From Sulfurovum sp. (lineage in GTDB: Bacteria > Campylobacterota > Campylobacteria > Campylobacterales > Sulfurovaceae): DNA of 64,000 nt. The position numbers and the translations under genes are program-made. The notes under the pieces were generated by a model. The model did not search any database and was not told where the DNA came from. It was given only the letters and a program-made list of their open reading frames with translations. Where the stretch lies: assembly GCA_021166685.1 (NCBI GenBank), contig JAJPEU010000007.1, forward strand, positions 56,212-120,211, in the 5' to 3' direction. Every line of letters starts with the position of its first letter. Within the stretch, counting starts at the first letter, position 1. Below are positions 17,090 through 24,868 of this stretch, in pieces.

Positions 17090-18667
17090 CTATCTCTCTC
17101 CTGCTTTTATACCAAACCAAAAACCAAGTTTTTTAGGGTTTATTTTCGGCAATATCCATTGATAGATACCGTGTGTGCCAACGATGGCAGTAAGCATTGA
17201 GGCCAAAATACCGATACTCATCGTTAAAGCAAACCCCTTAATCGCACCTGTACCATAAACATAAAGCACTATTGCCGCGATTAACGTCGTCACATTGGCA
17301 TCCAAAATCGCTGTAAAGGCGTTGTTGTAGCCGTCTTCGATCGATTTCACTATGGATTTTCCCTCTCGGAGCAGCTCTCTGATGCGCTCAGAGATAATGA
17401 CATTGGCATCCACTGCCATCCCCACAGTCAAAACAATACCCGCCATACCCGGAAGCGTCAGCGTAGCACCAAAAAGTGACATGATCGCCAAAATCAAAAA
17501 TAAATTTCCTACTAACGCGATATTGGCGATAATTCCTGCCACTCCATAATAAAACACCATAAAAATAACAACCGCAATAAATCCAAGTATCAAAGCAATA
17601 GAACTGGCCTTGATACTGTCCGCACCCAAGCTGGGGCCGACTGATCGTTTCTCTTCCACAAAAACAGGGGCAAGCAAAGCGCCCGAACGCAATGCACTAG
17701 CCAAGTCATGGGCTTCAGGCACCGTAAAGTTTCCCGAGATCTGCACATGCCCCCCTCCGATACGTTCCCTTATAACAGGTGCCGAATAGACTTTGTTGTC
17801 CAAGACCACAGCCATGCGTTTTCCGACGCTTATAGCCGTAAAATCGCCAAATATTTTAGCCCCTTGAGCATTGAGCGTAAAATTGATCACAGGCTGATTA
17901 TTTTCATCAAATCCTACTTTTGCATCGATAAGCATAGAGCCGTCGAGTACAGGAATTTGATGAAGCAGATAACGCTCAGGGGTGTTGACATCAGTTAAAA
18001 TGACATCTCCAAAACTTCTTGCTTCATCCGCGCTCATCGTTTCTACCCTTGCGATTCGCTCTTCATCCACAGCCATAAGCTGTAGGTGCGCCGCTCTTGC
18101 AATAAGATCGCGGATACGCTGTTCGTCTGCTTGTGTTTTAATGCCGGGAACCTCTACAAGGATTTTGTCTTCACCCTGTTTAGCCACCGTAGGTTCTGCC
18201 AAACCAAATTCATTGAGCCTGTTGCGAATGGTGTCAACAGCCTGACTGATAGCACTTTGCTCAGTCTGAAGCTTTTCTTCTTCGGTCATCTCCACAGCAA
18301 ACTTTAGCCCGCTTTCATTTAGCACAATACCGGGGATCTCTTTTTTGAGCAATTCTTTGGCTTTTTGCACATCATCTTCGTCAAGAAGCTCAAAAGTGAT
18401 ATTTCCCCCCTCTTCAAGGTGCAATTCATCAAAAATGATCTCTTCATCGTCAAACGTATACTTGATGCTCGCTGCTATGGATTTTAATTTTGATTCAAGG
18501 GCAACCTCACTCTTAACGCCAAGAAGCATATGAAGCCCCCCCTGCAAGTCAAGCCCGAGAGTGATTTTTTTACCGCTTTGGCTTTGCATCAAAGAAGGAA
18601 TAGAAAATACCACGCCAAAAATAAGCGCAAAGACAAAAAGTATTACCCTGTAATTAAGCGTTTTCAT
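17090..18667 (-). CDS. secD: Protein translocase subunit SecD
   Basis: 525 residues. SecD forms the large periplasmic part of the SecDF export motor. One N-terminal membrane segment (about 6-24) precedes GLDLQGGLHMLLGV, the D1 signature. VEVPGIKTQADEQRIRDLI (key VPGI) is typical of P1. Five membrane segments follow near the C-terminus, with GMAVDANVIISERIRE in TM4. The ATG at 18667 overlaps yajC by 14 bases; a TTG at 18679 would add four residues. Gene order yajC-secD-secF is standard. Confidence 0.95.
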   Translation of the reverse strand: MKTLNYRVILFVFALIFGVVFSIPSLMQSQSGKKITLGLDLQGGLHMLLGVKSEVALESKLKSIAASIKYTFDDEEIIFDELHLEEGGNITFELLDEDDVQKAKELLKKEIPGIVLNESGLKFAVEMTEEEKLQTEQSAISQAVDTIRNRLNEFGLAEPTVAKQGEDKILVEVPGIKTQADEQRIRDLIARAAHLQLMAVDEERIARVETMSADEARSFGDVILTDVNTPERYLLHQIPVLDGSMLIDAKVGFDENNQPVINFTLNAQGAKIFGDFTAISVGKRMAVVLDNKVYSAPVIRERIGGGHVQISGNFTVPEAHDLASALRSGALLAPVFVEEKRSVGPSLGADSIKASSIALILGFIAVVIFMVFYYGVAGIIANIALVGNLFLILAIMSLFGATLTLPGMAGIVLTVGMAVDANVIISERIRELLREGKSIVKSIEDGYNNAFTAILDANVTTLIAAIVLYVYGTGAIKGFALTMSIGILASMLTAIVGTHGIYQWILPKINPKKLGFWFGIKAGER

Positions 18668-18944
18668 TGCCTGTTTCAACCTTTTTTGCCACGAAAGCCC
18701 TGTCTAGTCTAACTATAGTGTCGTCATTTAGTTTGATTTTGATAAAATCTTCTTCCGGTTTTACTATTTCTGCGATAAGTCCGCCGCTGGTGATAATCTT
18801 ATCCCCCTTAGCGAGGCTTTCAAGCATTTGCTTGTGTGCTTTTTGTTGTTTTTGCTGTGGTCGGATAATCAAAAAATAGAAAATCGCAAATAAAATGATC
18901 AACGGTAAAAATGAACCAATCATACTACCTTGTTCTGCTCCCAT
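18654..18944 (-). CDS. yajC: Sec translocon accessory subunit YajC
   Basis: 96 residues. YajC is a small inner-membrane partner of SecDF. After MGAEQGS a single membrane segment (LPLIILFAIFYFLIIRP, about 13-29) leads to the signature QQKQQKAHKQMLESL and a small beta domain (KGDKIITSGGLIAEI). The ATG at 18944 has AAGGAT upstream. The reading frame continues to 18992, but that extension would overlap lnt. Only 10 bases separate its start from the lnt start on the other strand. Confidence 0.94.
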   Translation of the reverse strand: MGAEQGSMIGSFLPLIILFAIFYFLIIRPQQKQQKAHKQMLESLAKGDKIITSGGLIAEIVKPEEDFIKIKLNDDTIVRLDRAFVAKKVETGNENA

Positions 18945-18954
18945 AGGAATCCTT

Positions 18955-20238
18955 TTGAGTAATTTTTTTAAAATGAGCCAATATTTTAACACCTTTGTGC
19001 TAACAAGAGGCTTTTTGATAGCCTTTTTGGGATCTTTGTTTATCTATCTTGATGCATGGGACATTTCATCTCCCGCGCTCAATACGGTATGCGGGATTAC
19101 AGCTCTGTATTTTCTGCTCAAAGAAGAACAAAAGGTATGGTTTTGGGCAGGATTTTTTATAGGTATTTTTTGGTTTTGGTGGATCAGCCTTAGTTTTAAA
19201 CACTATGGTATGGTTTGGGCAATTCCCTTTGGTGTTTTAATTATTTCGCTCGTTTATGGTTTCCTCTTTTGGTCTATAGCCGTTATCGCAACTAAAATCT
19301 CTGTTTTGCTCTCTTGGAATTATACAGTCTCTTCTTTGGCCTTAAAAACATTGGGACTTTTGGGATTAAGCTATATTCATCCTTTCGGTTTCGACTGGCT
19401 AAAACCTGAATTGATGTTCACTAACAGTTATCTGGGAATTCAAAAATGGCAATTTGCATTCATTATTTTGTCTCTAATGCTTACGATAGTAAAGAAACAC
19501 CCTGTCTATTTGTTTTTTATACTTTTTTCATATCAGCCCGACAACCATCTATCCCACCATATTCCTTCTGATATACAGATAGTATCCACACAGGTTTCCG
19601 TAGAAGACAAATGGAAAGAGACCTTGCACCCCCGGCAATTTAAAACTTTTTTGGCATTGATAGACAAAGCAATTGATGCAAAAAAATCCCTTATCATACT
19701 GCCTGAGTCCGTGTTTCCTGTTTTTCTAAATCATTCCCAGGATCTGCTTGAAGAGCTAACAAAAAGGGCGCAGAAGATAAACATCGTCGCAGGCGCGCTT
19801 TACTGGAATGGGAAAGTGCCTCACAATTCTGCTTATATCTTTACAAAAAATGGGGTTCAAATAGCCAACAAAGTGCTTCTGGTGCCTTTTGGCGAAAGTA
19901 ATCCCTTGCCCGATTTTTTAAGTAATTGGGTCAATGAAGTTTTCTATGACGGTGCGGTGGATTATCAAGCAAGCAAAGAGATGAGCGATTATGTCATCCA
20001 AAACAATACCTATCGCAATGCCATCTGTTTTGAAGCGACCAGTGAAAAACTGTATGAAGGAAACCCCAAGCAGATGATAGTTCTAAGCAACAACGGCTGG
20101 TTTGTTCCTTCTATTGAACCTGCGCTCCAAAAGATTTTGTTACAATATTACAGTAAAAAATACGGTACCACCATCTACCATAGCGTTAATATGTCTGATG
20201 CCTATATGATCAAAAAGGGCATAGTGACAAAGATTTAA
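18955..20238 (+). CDS. lnt: Apolipoprotein N-acyltransferase
   Basis: About 427 residues. Lnt adds the third acyl chain to the N-terminal Cys of lipoproteins in the inner membrane. Several membrane segments fill residues 1-190 (GFLIAFLGSLFIYLD; KVWFWAGFFIGIFWFWWIS, part). A nitrilase domain follows with the Glu-Lys-Cys set: LPESVFP (Glu), KVLLVPFGES (Lys) and AICFEA (Cys). I favour TTG at 18955 because AGGA lies six bases upstream; ATG at 18973 lacks one. It is shorter than the E. coli enzyme (512). C. jejuni also has lnt divergent from yajC. Confidence 0.85.
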   Translation: MSNFFKMSQYFNTFVLTRGFLIAFLGSLFIYLDAWDISSPALNTVCGITALYFLLKEEQKVWFWAGFFIGIFWFWWISLSFKHYGMVWAIPFGVLIISLVYGFLFWSIAVIATKISVLLSWNYTVSSLALKTLGLLGLSYIHPFGFDWLKPELMFTNSYLGIQKWQFAFIILSLMLTIVKKHPVYLFFILFSYQPDNHLSHHIPSDIQIVSTQVSVEDKWKETLHPRQFKTFLALIDKAIDAKKSLIILPESVFPVFLNHSQDLLEELTKRAQKINIVAGALYWNGKVPHNSAYIFTKNGVQIANKVLLVPFGESNPLPDFLSNWVNEVFYDGAVDYQASKEMSDYVIQNNTYRNAICFEATSEKLYEGNPKQMIVLSNNGWFVPSIEPALQKILLQYYSKKYGTTIYHSVNMSDAYMIKKGIVTKI

Positions 20239-20269
20239 ACAATAAAACTCGACACAATAAGGAACCCTT

Positions 20270-20629
20270 ATGAGAAGCGGTACAAAATTCTGGACAATCC
20301 CTATCAAAGGTTATCAGTACATTTCAAAAATGCTGCCGGCCAATTGCCGTTACTATCCCACCTGTTCAGAATATGCCAAATGGCAATTTGAATTCAATGC
20401 TCCCCATAGGGCCCTTATGGCAAGTACATTGCGTATACTTCGCTGCAACCAGCTCTTTGCAGGAGGCATAGACTATCCGCTTATCGGCTTTACCCCCCCC
20501 AAGATACCCGTACCGCTCAAGCCGGCTCCATATACTTACAAAATTAACATACACTATTGGCTTGTACCTAAAAATAAACAGCATTATTATGTTGTCAAAC
20601 AATTTTCCTCACGTCCAAATACTGTCTAG
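20270..20629 (+). CDS. yidD: Membrane protein insertion efficiency factor YidD
   Basis: 119 residues. YidD helps YidC-dependent insertion of inner-membrane proteins. The signature NCRYYPTCSEYAKWQ (about residues 25-39) and the later RILRCNQLFAGG with GIDYPL (about 57-72) carry the conserved Cys residues. An N-terminal amphipathic start (FWTIPIKGYQYISKML) fits membrane binding. Family members usually have 70-90 residues; the tail after residue 80 is an extension rich in Pro, Lys and Tyr. Most genomes have yidD between rnpA and yidC. Here it follows lnt by 31 bases. AAGGAAC precedes the ATG. Confidence 0.88.
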   Translation: MRSGTKFWTIPIKGYQYISKMLPANCRYYPTCSEYAKWQFEFNAPHRALMASTLRILRCNQLFAGGIDYPLIGFTPPKIPVPLKPAPYTYKINIHYWLVPKNKQHYYVVKQFSSRPNTV

Positions 20630-20700
20630 CTTCTCTTTTACTCATTTTTAACAAAATATGTGGCATACTCGGATCCTACTATTGTACAGAAGGATTTTAC

Positions 20701-21720
20701 ATGTCACTCATACTCCATTCTCCTCTTGATATGCATCTGCATCTAAGAGACGAGAAGATGCTCGAAAACATCGCACAAGCAAGCGCCCATACGTTTTCAG
20801 GCGGGCTCATTATGCCCAATCTTGTACCGCCTGTGAGCAGCAAAGAAGAGATCGTCGCATATAAAAATCGTATTTTAAAAGCCATTGGAAAAGAAACATT
20901 TACACCTTACATGACACTTTTTTTCAAATCTACATACGATAAAACTTTTTTGGAGAGCGTTCGAGATGAAATTACGGCTATCAAGCTCTATCCTGCGGGT
21001 ATCACAACCAACTCTGAAGGCGGAGTAAGCGGTTTTGATATAGAAGAATTACGTCCCACACTTGAAGCAATGAGCGAACTTGGTATCCCCTTATGTGTTC
21101 ATGGGGAAACAAACGGTTTTGTTATGGATAGGGAAGCAGAGTTTGTAGCCATTTATGAAAAACTTGCCTCGGCTTTTCCAAAGCTTAAAATTATCATGGA
21201 ACATATCACTACCAAAAAGAGCGTAGAAGCACTCGACAAATTTGAAAATCTTTACGCAACCATTACCGTGCATCATTTGATGATTACTCTTGATGATGTT
21301 GCCGGAGGGATGCTTAAGCCTCATCTTTTCTGTAAACCCATCGCTAAACGTCCTGAAGACAGAGAGGCCTTGCTCAGAGTAGCCCTAAACGCTCATCCCA
21401 AAGTCATGTTCGGTTCGGATTCAGCACCTCATCCTCAACATGCCAAAGAGTCTTGCGGTTGTGCAGCAGGTGTTTTTACTGCACCTATTGCCCTTCAGGT
21501 TCTTGCAGAACTTTTTGAAAAAAACGGTGCATCACAGGAAAAGCTTCAAGCATTTGTCTGTGGCAATGCACAAAAAATCTATAACATCACTCCTTTGCCT
21601 AAAAAGGTCGTCTTAGAAAAGAAACCATTCAAGGTGCCTCAGCTTTATAGCGGAGTAGTCCCAATGTATGCAGGGGAAGAGATCACTTACTCTATAAAAG
21701 AAGTCTACAATGGGCGGTAA
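20701..21720 (+). CDS. pyrC: Dihydroorotase
   Basis: 339 residues. PyrC closes N-carbamoyl-aspartate to dihydroorotate in pyrimidine synthesis. It is of the E. coli class II type: DMHLHLRDE (His pair, about 11-19) binds the zinc pair. CVHGE and EHITTK give further His ligands; VHHLMIT and FGSDSAPH give a substrate His and the catalytic Asp. A carboxylated Lys is expected in the IKLYPAG motif near residue 98. AGAAGGA precedes the ATG. It follows yidD by about 70 bases with a possible promoter in the gap (TGGCATACT). Confidence 0.95.
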   Translation: MSLILHSPLDMHLHLRDEKMLENIAQASAHTFSGGLIMPNLVPPVSSKEEIVAYKNRILKAIGKETFTPYMTLFFKSTYDKTFLESVRDEITAIKLYPAGITTNSEGGVSGFDIEELRPTLEAMSELGIPLCVHGETNGFVMDREAEFVAIYEKLASAFPKLKIIMEHITTKKSVEALDKFENLYATITVHHLMITLDDVAGGMLKPHLFCKPIAKRPEDREALLRVALNAHPKVMFGSDSAPHPQHAKESCGCAAGVFTAPIALQVLAELFEKNGASQEKLQAFVCGNAQKIYNITPLPKKVVLEKKPFKVPQLYSGVVPMYAGEEITYSIKEVYNGR

Positions 21721-21794
21721 TGGAATTTTTTTGTGCCTCATTAAGGACTTTTTTATGATTTTGCAATACAAAGCAATTTTGCTGCCCAACCAAT

Positions 21795-21800
21795 TATAAT
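21795..21800 (+). promoter_or_regulatory. Candidate -10 box upstream of cysK
   Basis: TATAAT at 21795-21800 lies only 14 bases before the cysK ATG. A start near 21807 would leave almost no leader and cut into the AAGGA, so another promoter may be the real one. Confidence 0.25.
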
Positions 21801-21814
21801 AAAAAGGAAAATGC

Positions 21815-22735
21815 ATGATAGCCAATAGCATTGAAGAGCTTATCGGAAACACTCCCTTGGTCAAAATTAATTCTCTCTCAAAAATAAACGGGGCAACAAT
21901 AGTAGGAAAATGTGAATTTATGAATCCTACCTCTTCAGTTAAAGACAGGATTGCCTTTAATATGATTAACGAGGCGCTCAAATCCGGAGAAATAAACAAA
22001 GAGACAATCATCATAGAACCCACTAGCGGCAATACAGGTATAGGGCTTGCCGCTATCTGTGCTGCTAAAAAAATGAAGCTTATTCTCACAATGCCTGAGT
22101 CCATGAGTATTGAAAGGCGAAAGCTGCTTGCACACTTGGGAGCCAAACTGGTTCTCACACCTGCTTCCGAAGGAATGAGCGGCGCCATTGCCAAAGCCGC
22201 TCAATTGGAAAAAGAATTAAACAATGCGAAAGTCCTGCAACAGTTTAGCAATCCAAACAATCCTGATATCCATAGAAAAACCACTGCGCTTGAAATATTG
22301 CATGATACCCAAAATAGTGTAGATATTTTTGTTGCGGCAGTCGGAACAGGGGGTACGCTCACAGGCACCGCAGAAGTCCTCAAAGAGATAATCCCTGTGC
22401 TCCAAGTTGTAGCCGTTGAACCGAAAGCCTCATCGGTGCTCAGTGGCAAACCCGCAGGTCCTCACAAAATACAAGGGATTGGAGCAGGCTTTATACCGGA
22501 AATTCTCAATACTGACATTTACGACGAAATCATTACCGTAAGCAATGAAGATGCCTTTGCCATGTCCAAAAAAATGGCGCAAGAAGAAGGATTGCTTATA
22601 GGCATTTCAGCAGGAGCAAATCTTGTGGCTGCGAATCTTCTTGCCGGTCGCCCTCAAAATAAAGGGAAGACCATAGTCACTATACTTTGCGACACTGCAG
22701 AACGCTATCTTTCTACCGAACTTTTTGATGCCTGA
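21815..22735 (+). CDS. cysK: Cysteine synthase A (O-acetylserine sulfhydrylase)
   Basis: 306 residues. It makes cysteine from O-acetylserine and sulfide with PLP. SSVKDRIAF (near residue 40) holds the PLP lysine. PTSGNTGIGLA binds the substrate carboxylate, GTGGTLTGTAE the PLP phosphate, and ISAGAN is the last conserved loop. It starts ELIGNTPLVKI as usual. AAGGA lies seven bases before the ATG. The stop overlaps the following PabC-like gene. CysK and CysM are hard to tell apart; the length fits CysK. Confidence 0.9.
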   Translation: MIANSIEELIGNTPLVKINSLSKINGATIVGKCEFMNPTSSVKDRIAFNMINEALKSGEINKETIIIEPTSGNTGIGLAAICAAKKMKLILTMPESMSIERRKLLAHLGAKLVLTPASEGMSGAIAKAAQLEKELNNAKVLQQFSNPNNPDIHRKTTALEILHDTQNSVDIFVAAVGTGGTLTGTAEVLKEIIPVLQVVAVEPKASSVLSGKPAGPHKIQGIGAGFIPEILNTDIYDEIITVSNEDAFAMSKKMAQEEGLLIGISAGANLVAANLLAGRPQNKGKTIVTILCDTAERYLSTELFDA

Positions 22736-23315
22736 GCCGCTGTTTTTAGAAACTGTCAAAACAGAAGACGGACAAATTTTTAATCTCTCCTTTCATCAGG
22801 CACGTTTTGCAAAAACGCAAAAGGCTTTTTTCGGAATTGAGCACAACCTGCTGCGCCTATCAAATGTAATAAATGCGCCAAAAAAAGGCCTTTACCGGTG
22901 TCGAATTCTTTATGATGAAAGAATACAGACTATTGAATACATTCCTTATGTGAGTAAAGAAATACGTACACTAAAGATCGTCTCTTCAAATCTTGACTAT
23001 GCGTATAAATATGCAAATCGTGAACCGCTTTCGGCTCTGCTGGAAACAAACCCGGATGCGGATGAAGTCATTATTGAAAAAGATGGTTTTCTTACTGATA
23101 CAACCATGGCCAATATTGCTTTTTATGACGGCAACAAATGGTGCACTCCCTTAAACCCTTTGCTTCAAGGCACCACAATGACAAGACTGCTTGATCAAGG
23201 TTTTTTGCATTCGAAAGAAATCACAAAAAAAACGTTGTCCGACTATACACACGTAGCTTTAATGAATGCTATGATAGGATTTAAGATCATAAAAAAGATA
23301 AACATTTTTTCATAA
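22728..23315 (+). CDS. Class IV aminotransferase family protein, PabC-like
   Basis: 195 residues, shorter than aminodeoxychorismate lyase (about 270). The class IV fold is visible from YAYKYANREPLSALL (with the probable PLP lysine), DEVIIEKDGFLTDTTMANIAF (key GFLTDTTMANI) and PLLQGTTMTRLL. The N-terminus holds FLETVKTEDGQIFNL and HQARF, like PabC. The likely role is conversion of aminodeoxychorismate to 4-aminobenzoate for folate. The ATG at 22728 overlaps cysK by 8 bases without a clear Shine-Dalgarno, so coupling is likely. Confidence 0.75.
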   Translation: MPEPLFLETVKTEDGQIFNLSFHQARFAKTQKAFFGIEHNLLRLSNVINAPKKGLYRCRILYDERIQTIEYIPYVSKEIRTLKIVSSNLDYAYKYANREPLSALLETNPDADEVIIEKDGFLTDTTMANIAFYDGNKWCTPLNPLLQGTTMTRLLDQGFLHSKEITKKTLSDYTHVALMNAMIGFKIIKKINIFS

Positions 23316-23331
23316 GGAAGAGTACAATATC

Positions 23332-23784
23332 ATGAATCTTTTTCAGACAAAAGCATATCGTGATCTTATATCCGAGCATCTTCGAAATACCATCACTTAC
23401 CTGTTCGGCGATGATCAACCATTTGCACTTGCTTGCGAAACAAAATACATTACCTTTACACCCCCGTTACCCGCTGAAATTAAAAAAACATTTCATGAAA
23501 CAGTACTTTTTATCATAAGTGGATATACATATGAAAGCGCTCGACTAGAAAGAGATTTTTTCTCTTTCGAAGCAGGATTCGGAAGTGAAAACTTTGGCTC
23601 AAAAGTCCACGTCCCTTTACTTGCTGTCAAACAAGTTTTTGTAGGAGACGTTCCCATCGTGATCAATCTGGCAGAACCTGCAACCAAAGAAGAGGAGAAC
23701 CCAAAGAATACTTCGGTTGGCAACTCGATGGAAGCATTGCTTAAGAATCCAGAAAATCAAAAGCTTCTCAAAAAAAAGAGATAG
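23332..23784 (+). CDS. Small protein resembling SspB, a ClpXP adaptor
   Basis: 150 residues. A core of about 110 residues is followed by a charged tail (EEENPKNTSVGNS to LLKKKR). The core resembles SspB: an N-terminal helix (YRDLISEHLRNTITYLF), then strands with FSFEAGFGSENFG, VHVPLLAVKQVF and PIVINLAEP, matching SspB's F.ARFGG and VPv.AV pattern. SspB delivers ssrA-tagged proteins to ClpXP, and smpB, of the same rescue route, is in this window. This is my pattern match, not a search. The tail lacks the classical ClpX-binding LxVVK ending. Confidence 0.5.
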   Translation: MNLFQTKAYRDLISEHLRNTITYLFGDDQPFALACETKYITFTPPLPAEIKKTFHETVLFIISGYTYESARLERDFFSFEAGFGSENFGSKVHVPLLAVKQVFVGDVPIVINLAEPATKEEENPKNTSVGNSMEALLKNPENQKLLKKKR

Positions 23785-23803
23785 AAGTACAGCCGTGCCT
23801 CGT

Positions 23804-24709
23804 TTAGCAGTGCCCTCCCATGATAAAATCAACCACTTGATCAACATAGGCGTTGTGTTTATTCTCTTTAGAATAAACAATATAAAAATTACGATTCATT
23901 GTATAGCCTCTTAATCTTGCCTCAAAAAGCTCACCGGATGCGACATCATCGGCAATGGCAAATTTAGAGATAATTGAAACAACGGGATGATCTGCATCTT
24001 TTTTGCTTCTTTTGATTGCCTGAAGTACTGAAGTGGTATTGCTTACTTCGCTCAGTACATTGAAGTTTTTGCAAGATACACCAAGTTCCTCAAAAACTTC
24101 AGAGATAACACGTCTTGTATGCGATCCTTCTTCACGGCAAATCCAGCTGTACTCATAAAGATCTTCAGTTTTAACGATTTTTGGCAGAGGCACATTGCTT
24201 ACAAGCACCAATTCATCCTCCAGCCACTCTCTATAAATAAGATCATTGTCAAAAATAGGTGATTCAATAAGCCCTACATCCAATTTTCTGTCTTTAAGTT
24301 TTTCTATAATGCTTTTACTTAAATCCACACTCAATTGAATATCATTATTGATCATTTTTCCGATACTATTGAGACACTCGCCGGGGATCACATATGTTCC
24401 TATGGTATAAGATGCGCCCAATTTAAAAGTAATCTCTTTATTGATGATCTTCAGAATATCCTGCTCTGAGATATGAATCTCCTTTTCCAGTCTTGTTGCT
24501 ATTTTATAAAGCTCTTCGCCTTCATTGGTTAATTTGATACCGTTTTTTTTGCGTTCTATTACCCTGACTCCCAAATATTTCTCTATAAATTTGATTTGTT
24601 GTGTCACTGCAGGCTGGGAAATGCCTAATTTGGCAGATGCCTTAGAAAAACTTCTCTCTCTTGCCACTGTTAAAAAAGTTTCAATCTTTACAAAATCTTT
24701 TAACATCAT
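23804..24709 (-). CDS. LysR-family transcriptional regulator
   Basis: 301 residues, the usual LysR length. The winged helix-turn-helix is at about 5-65 (FLTVARERSFSKASAKLGISQPAVTQQI, key SFSKASAKLGISQPAVTQQI). The remainder is a periplasmic-binding-protein-like sensor domain. SYTIGTYVIP near residue 98 and RRVISEVFEELG resemble CysB/CysL/CbbR-type sensors, but the ligand cannot be read. AAGGA precedes tandem ATGs at 24709 and 24706. It is divergent from uvrD/pcrA across about 160 AT-rich bases and converges on the SspB-like gene. Confidence 0.9.
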   Translation of the reverse strand: MMLKDFVKIETFLTVARERSFSKASAKLGISQPAVTQQIKFIEKYLGVRVIERKKNGIKLTNEGEELYKIATRLEKEIHISEQDILKIINKEITFKLGASYTIGTYVIPGECLNSIGKMINNDIQLSVDLSKSIIEKLKDRKLDVGLIESPIFDNDLIYREWLEDELVLVSNVPLPKIVKTEDLYEYSWICREEGSHTRRVISEVFEELGVSCKNFNVLSEVSNTTSVLQAIKRSKKDADHPVVSIISKFAIADDVASGELFEARLRGYTMNRNFYIVYSKENKHNAYVDQVVDFIMGGHC

Positions 24710-24831
24710 TTTTCCTTATTTTTATATTAAATTTAAAACTATTGAAATCATTATATCAAATTATACTGAAATAACTACATAACAAAACATTATTTTATCT
24801 ATTTATTTGTGGGCTTTAATAATTTTAACGA

Positions 24832-24847
24832 TATAATTAAATATAAT
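24832..24847 (+). promoter_or_regulatory. Tandem TATAAT boxes ahead of uvrD/pcrA
   Basis: TATAAT occurs at 24832-24837 and again at 24842-24847, 22 to 32 bases before the ATG at 24869. The lysR gene starts on the other strand at 24709, so its promoter lies in the same gap. Confidence 0.4.
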
Positions 24848-24868
24848 CAGAGGAGCGAAGTTAGCTTA

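Noticed and set aside
20270..20629. Horizontal transfer of yidD
   Set aside because: Base composition looks like its neighbours and no mobile gene or repeat flanks it.
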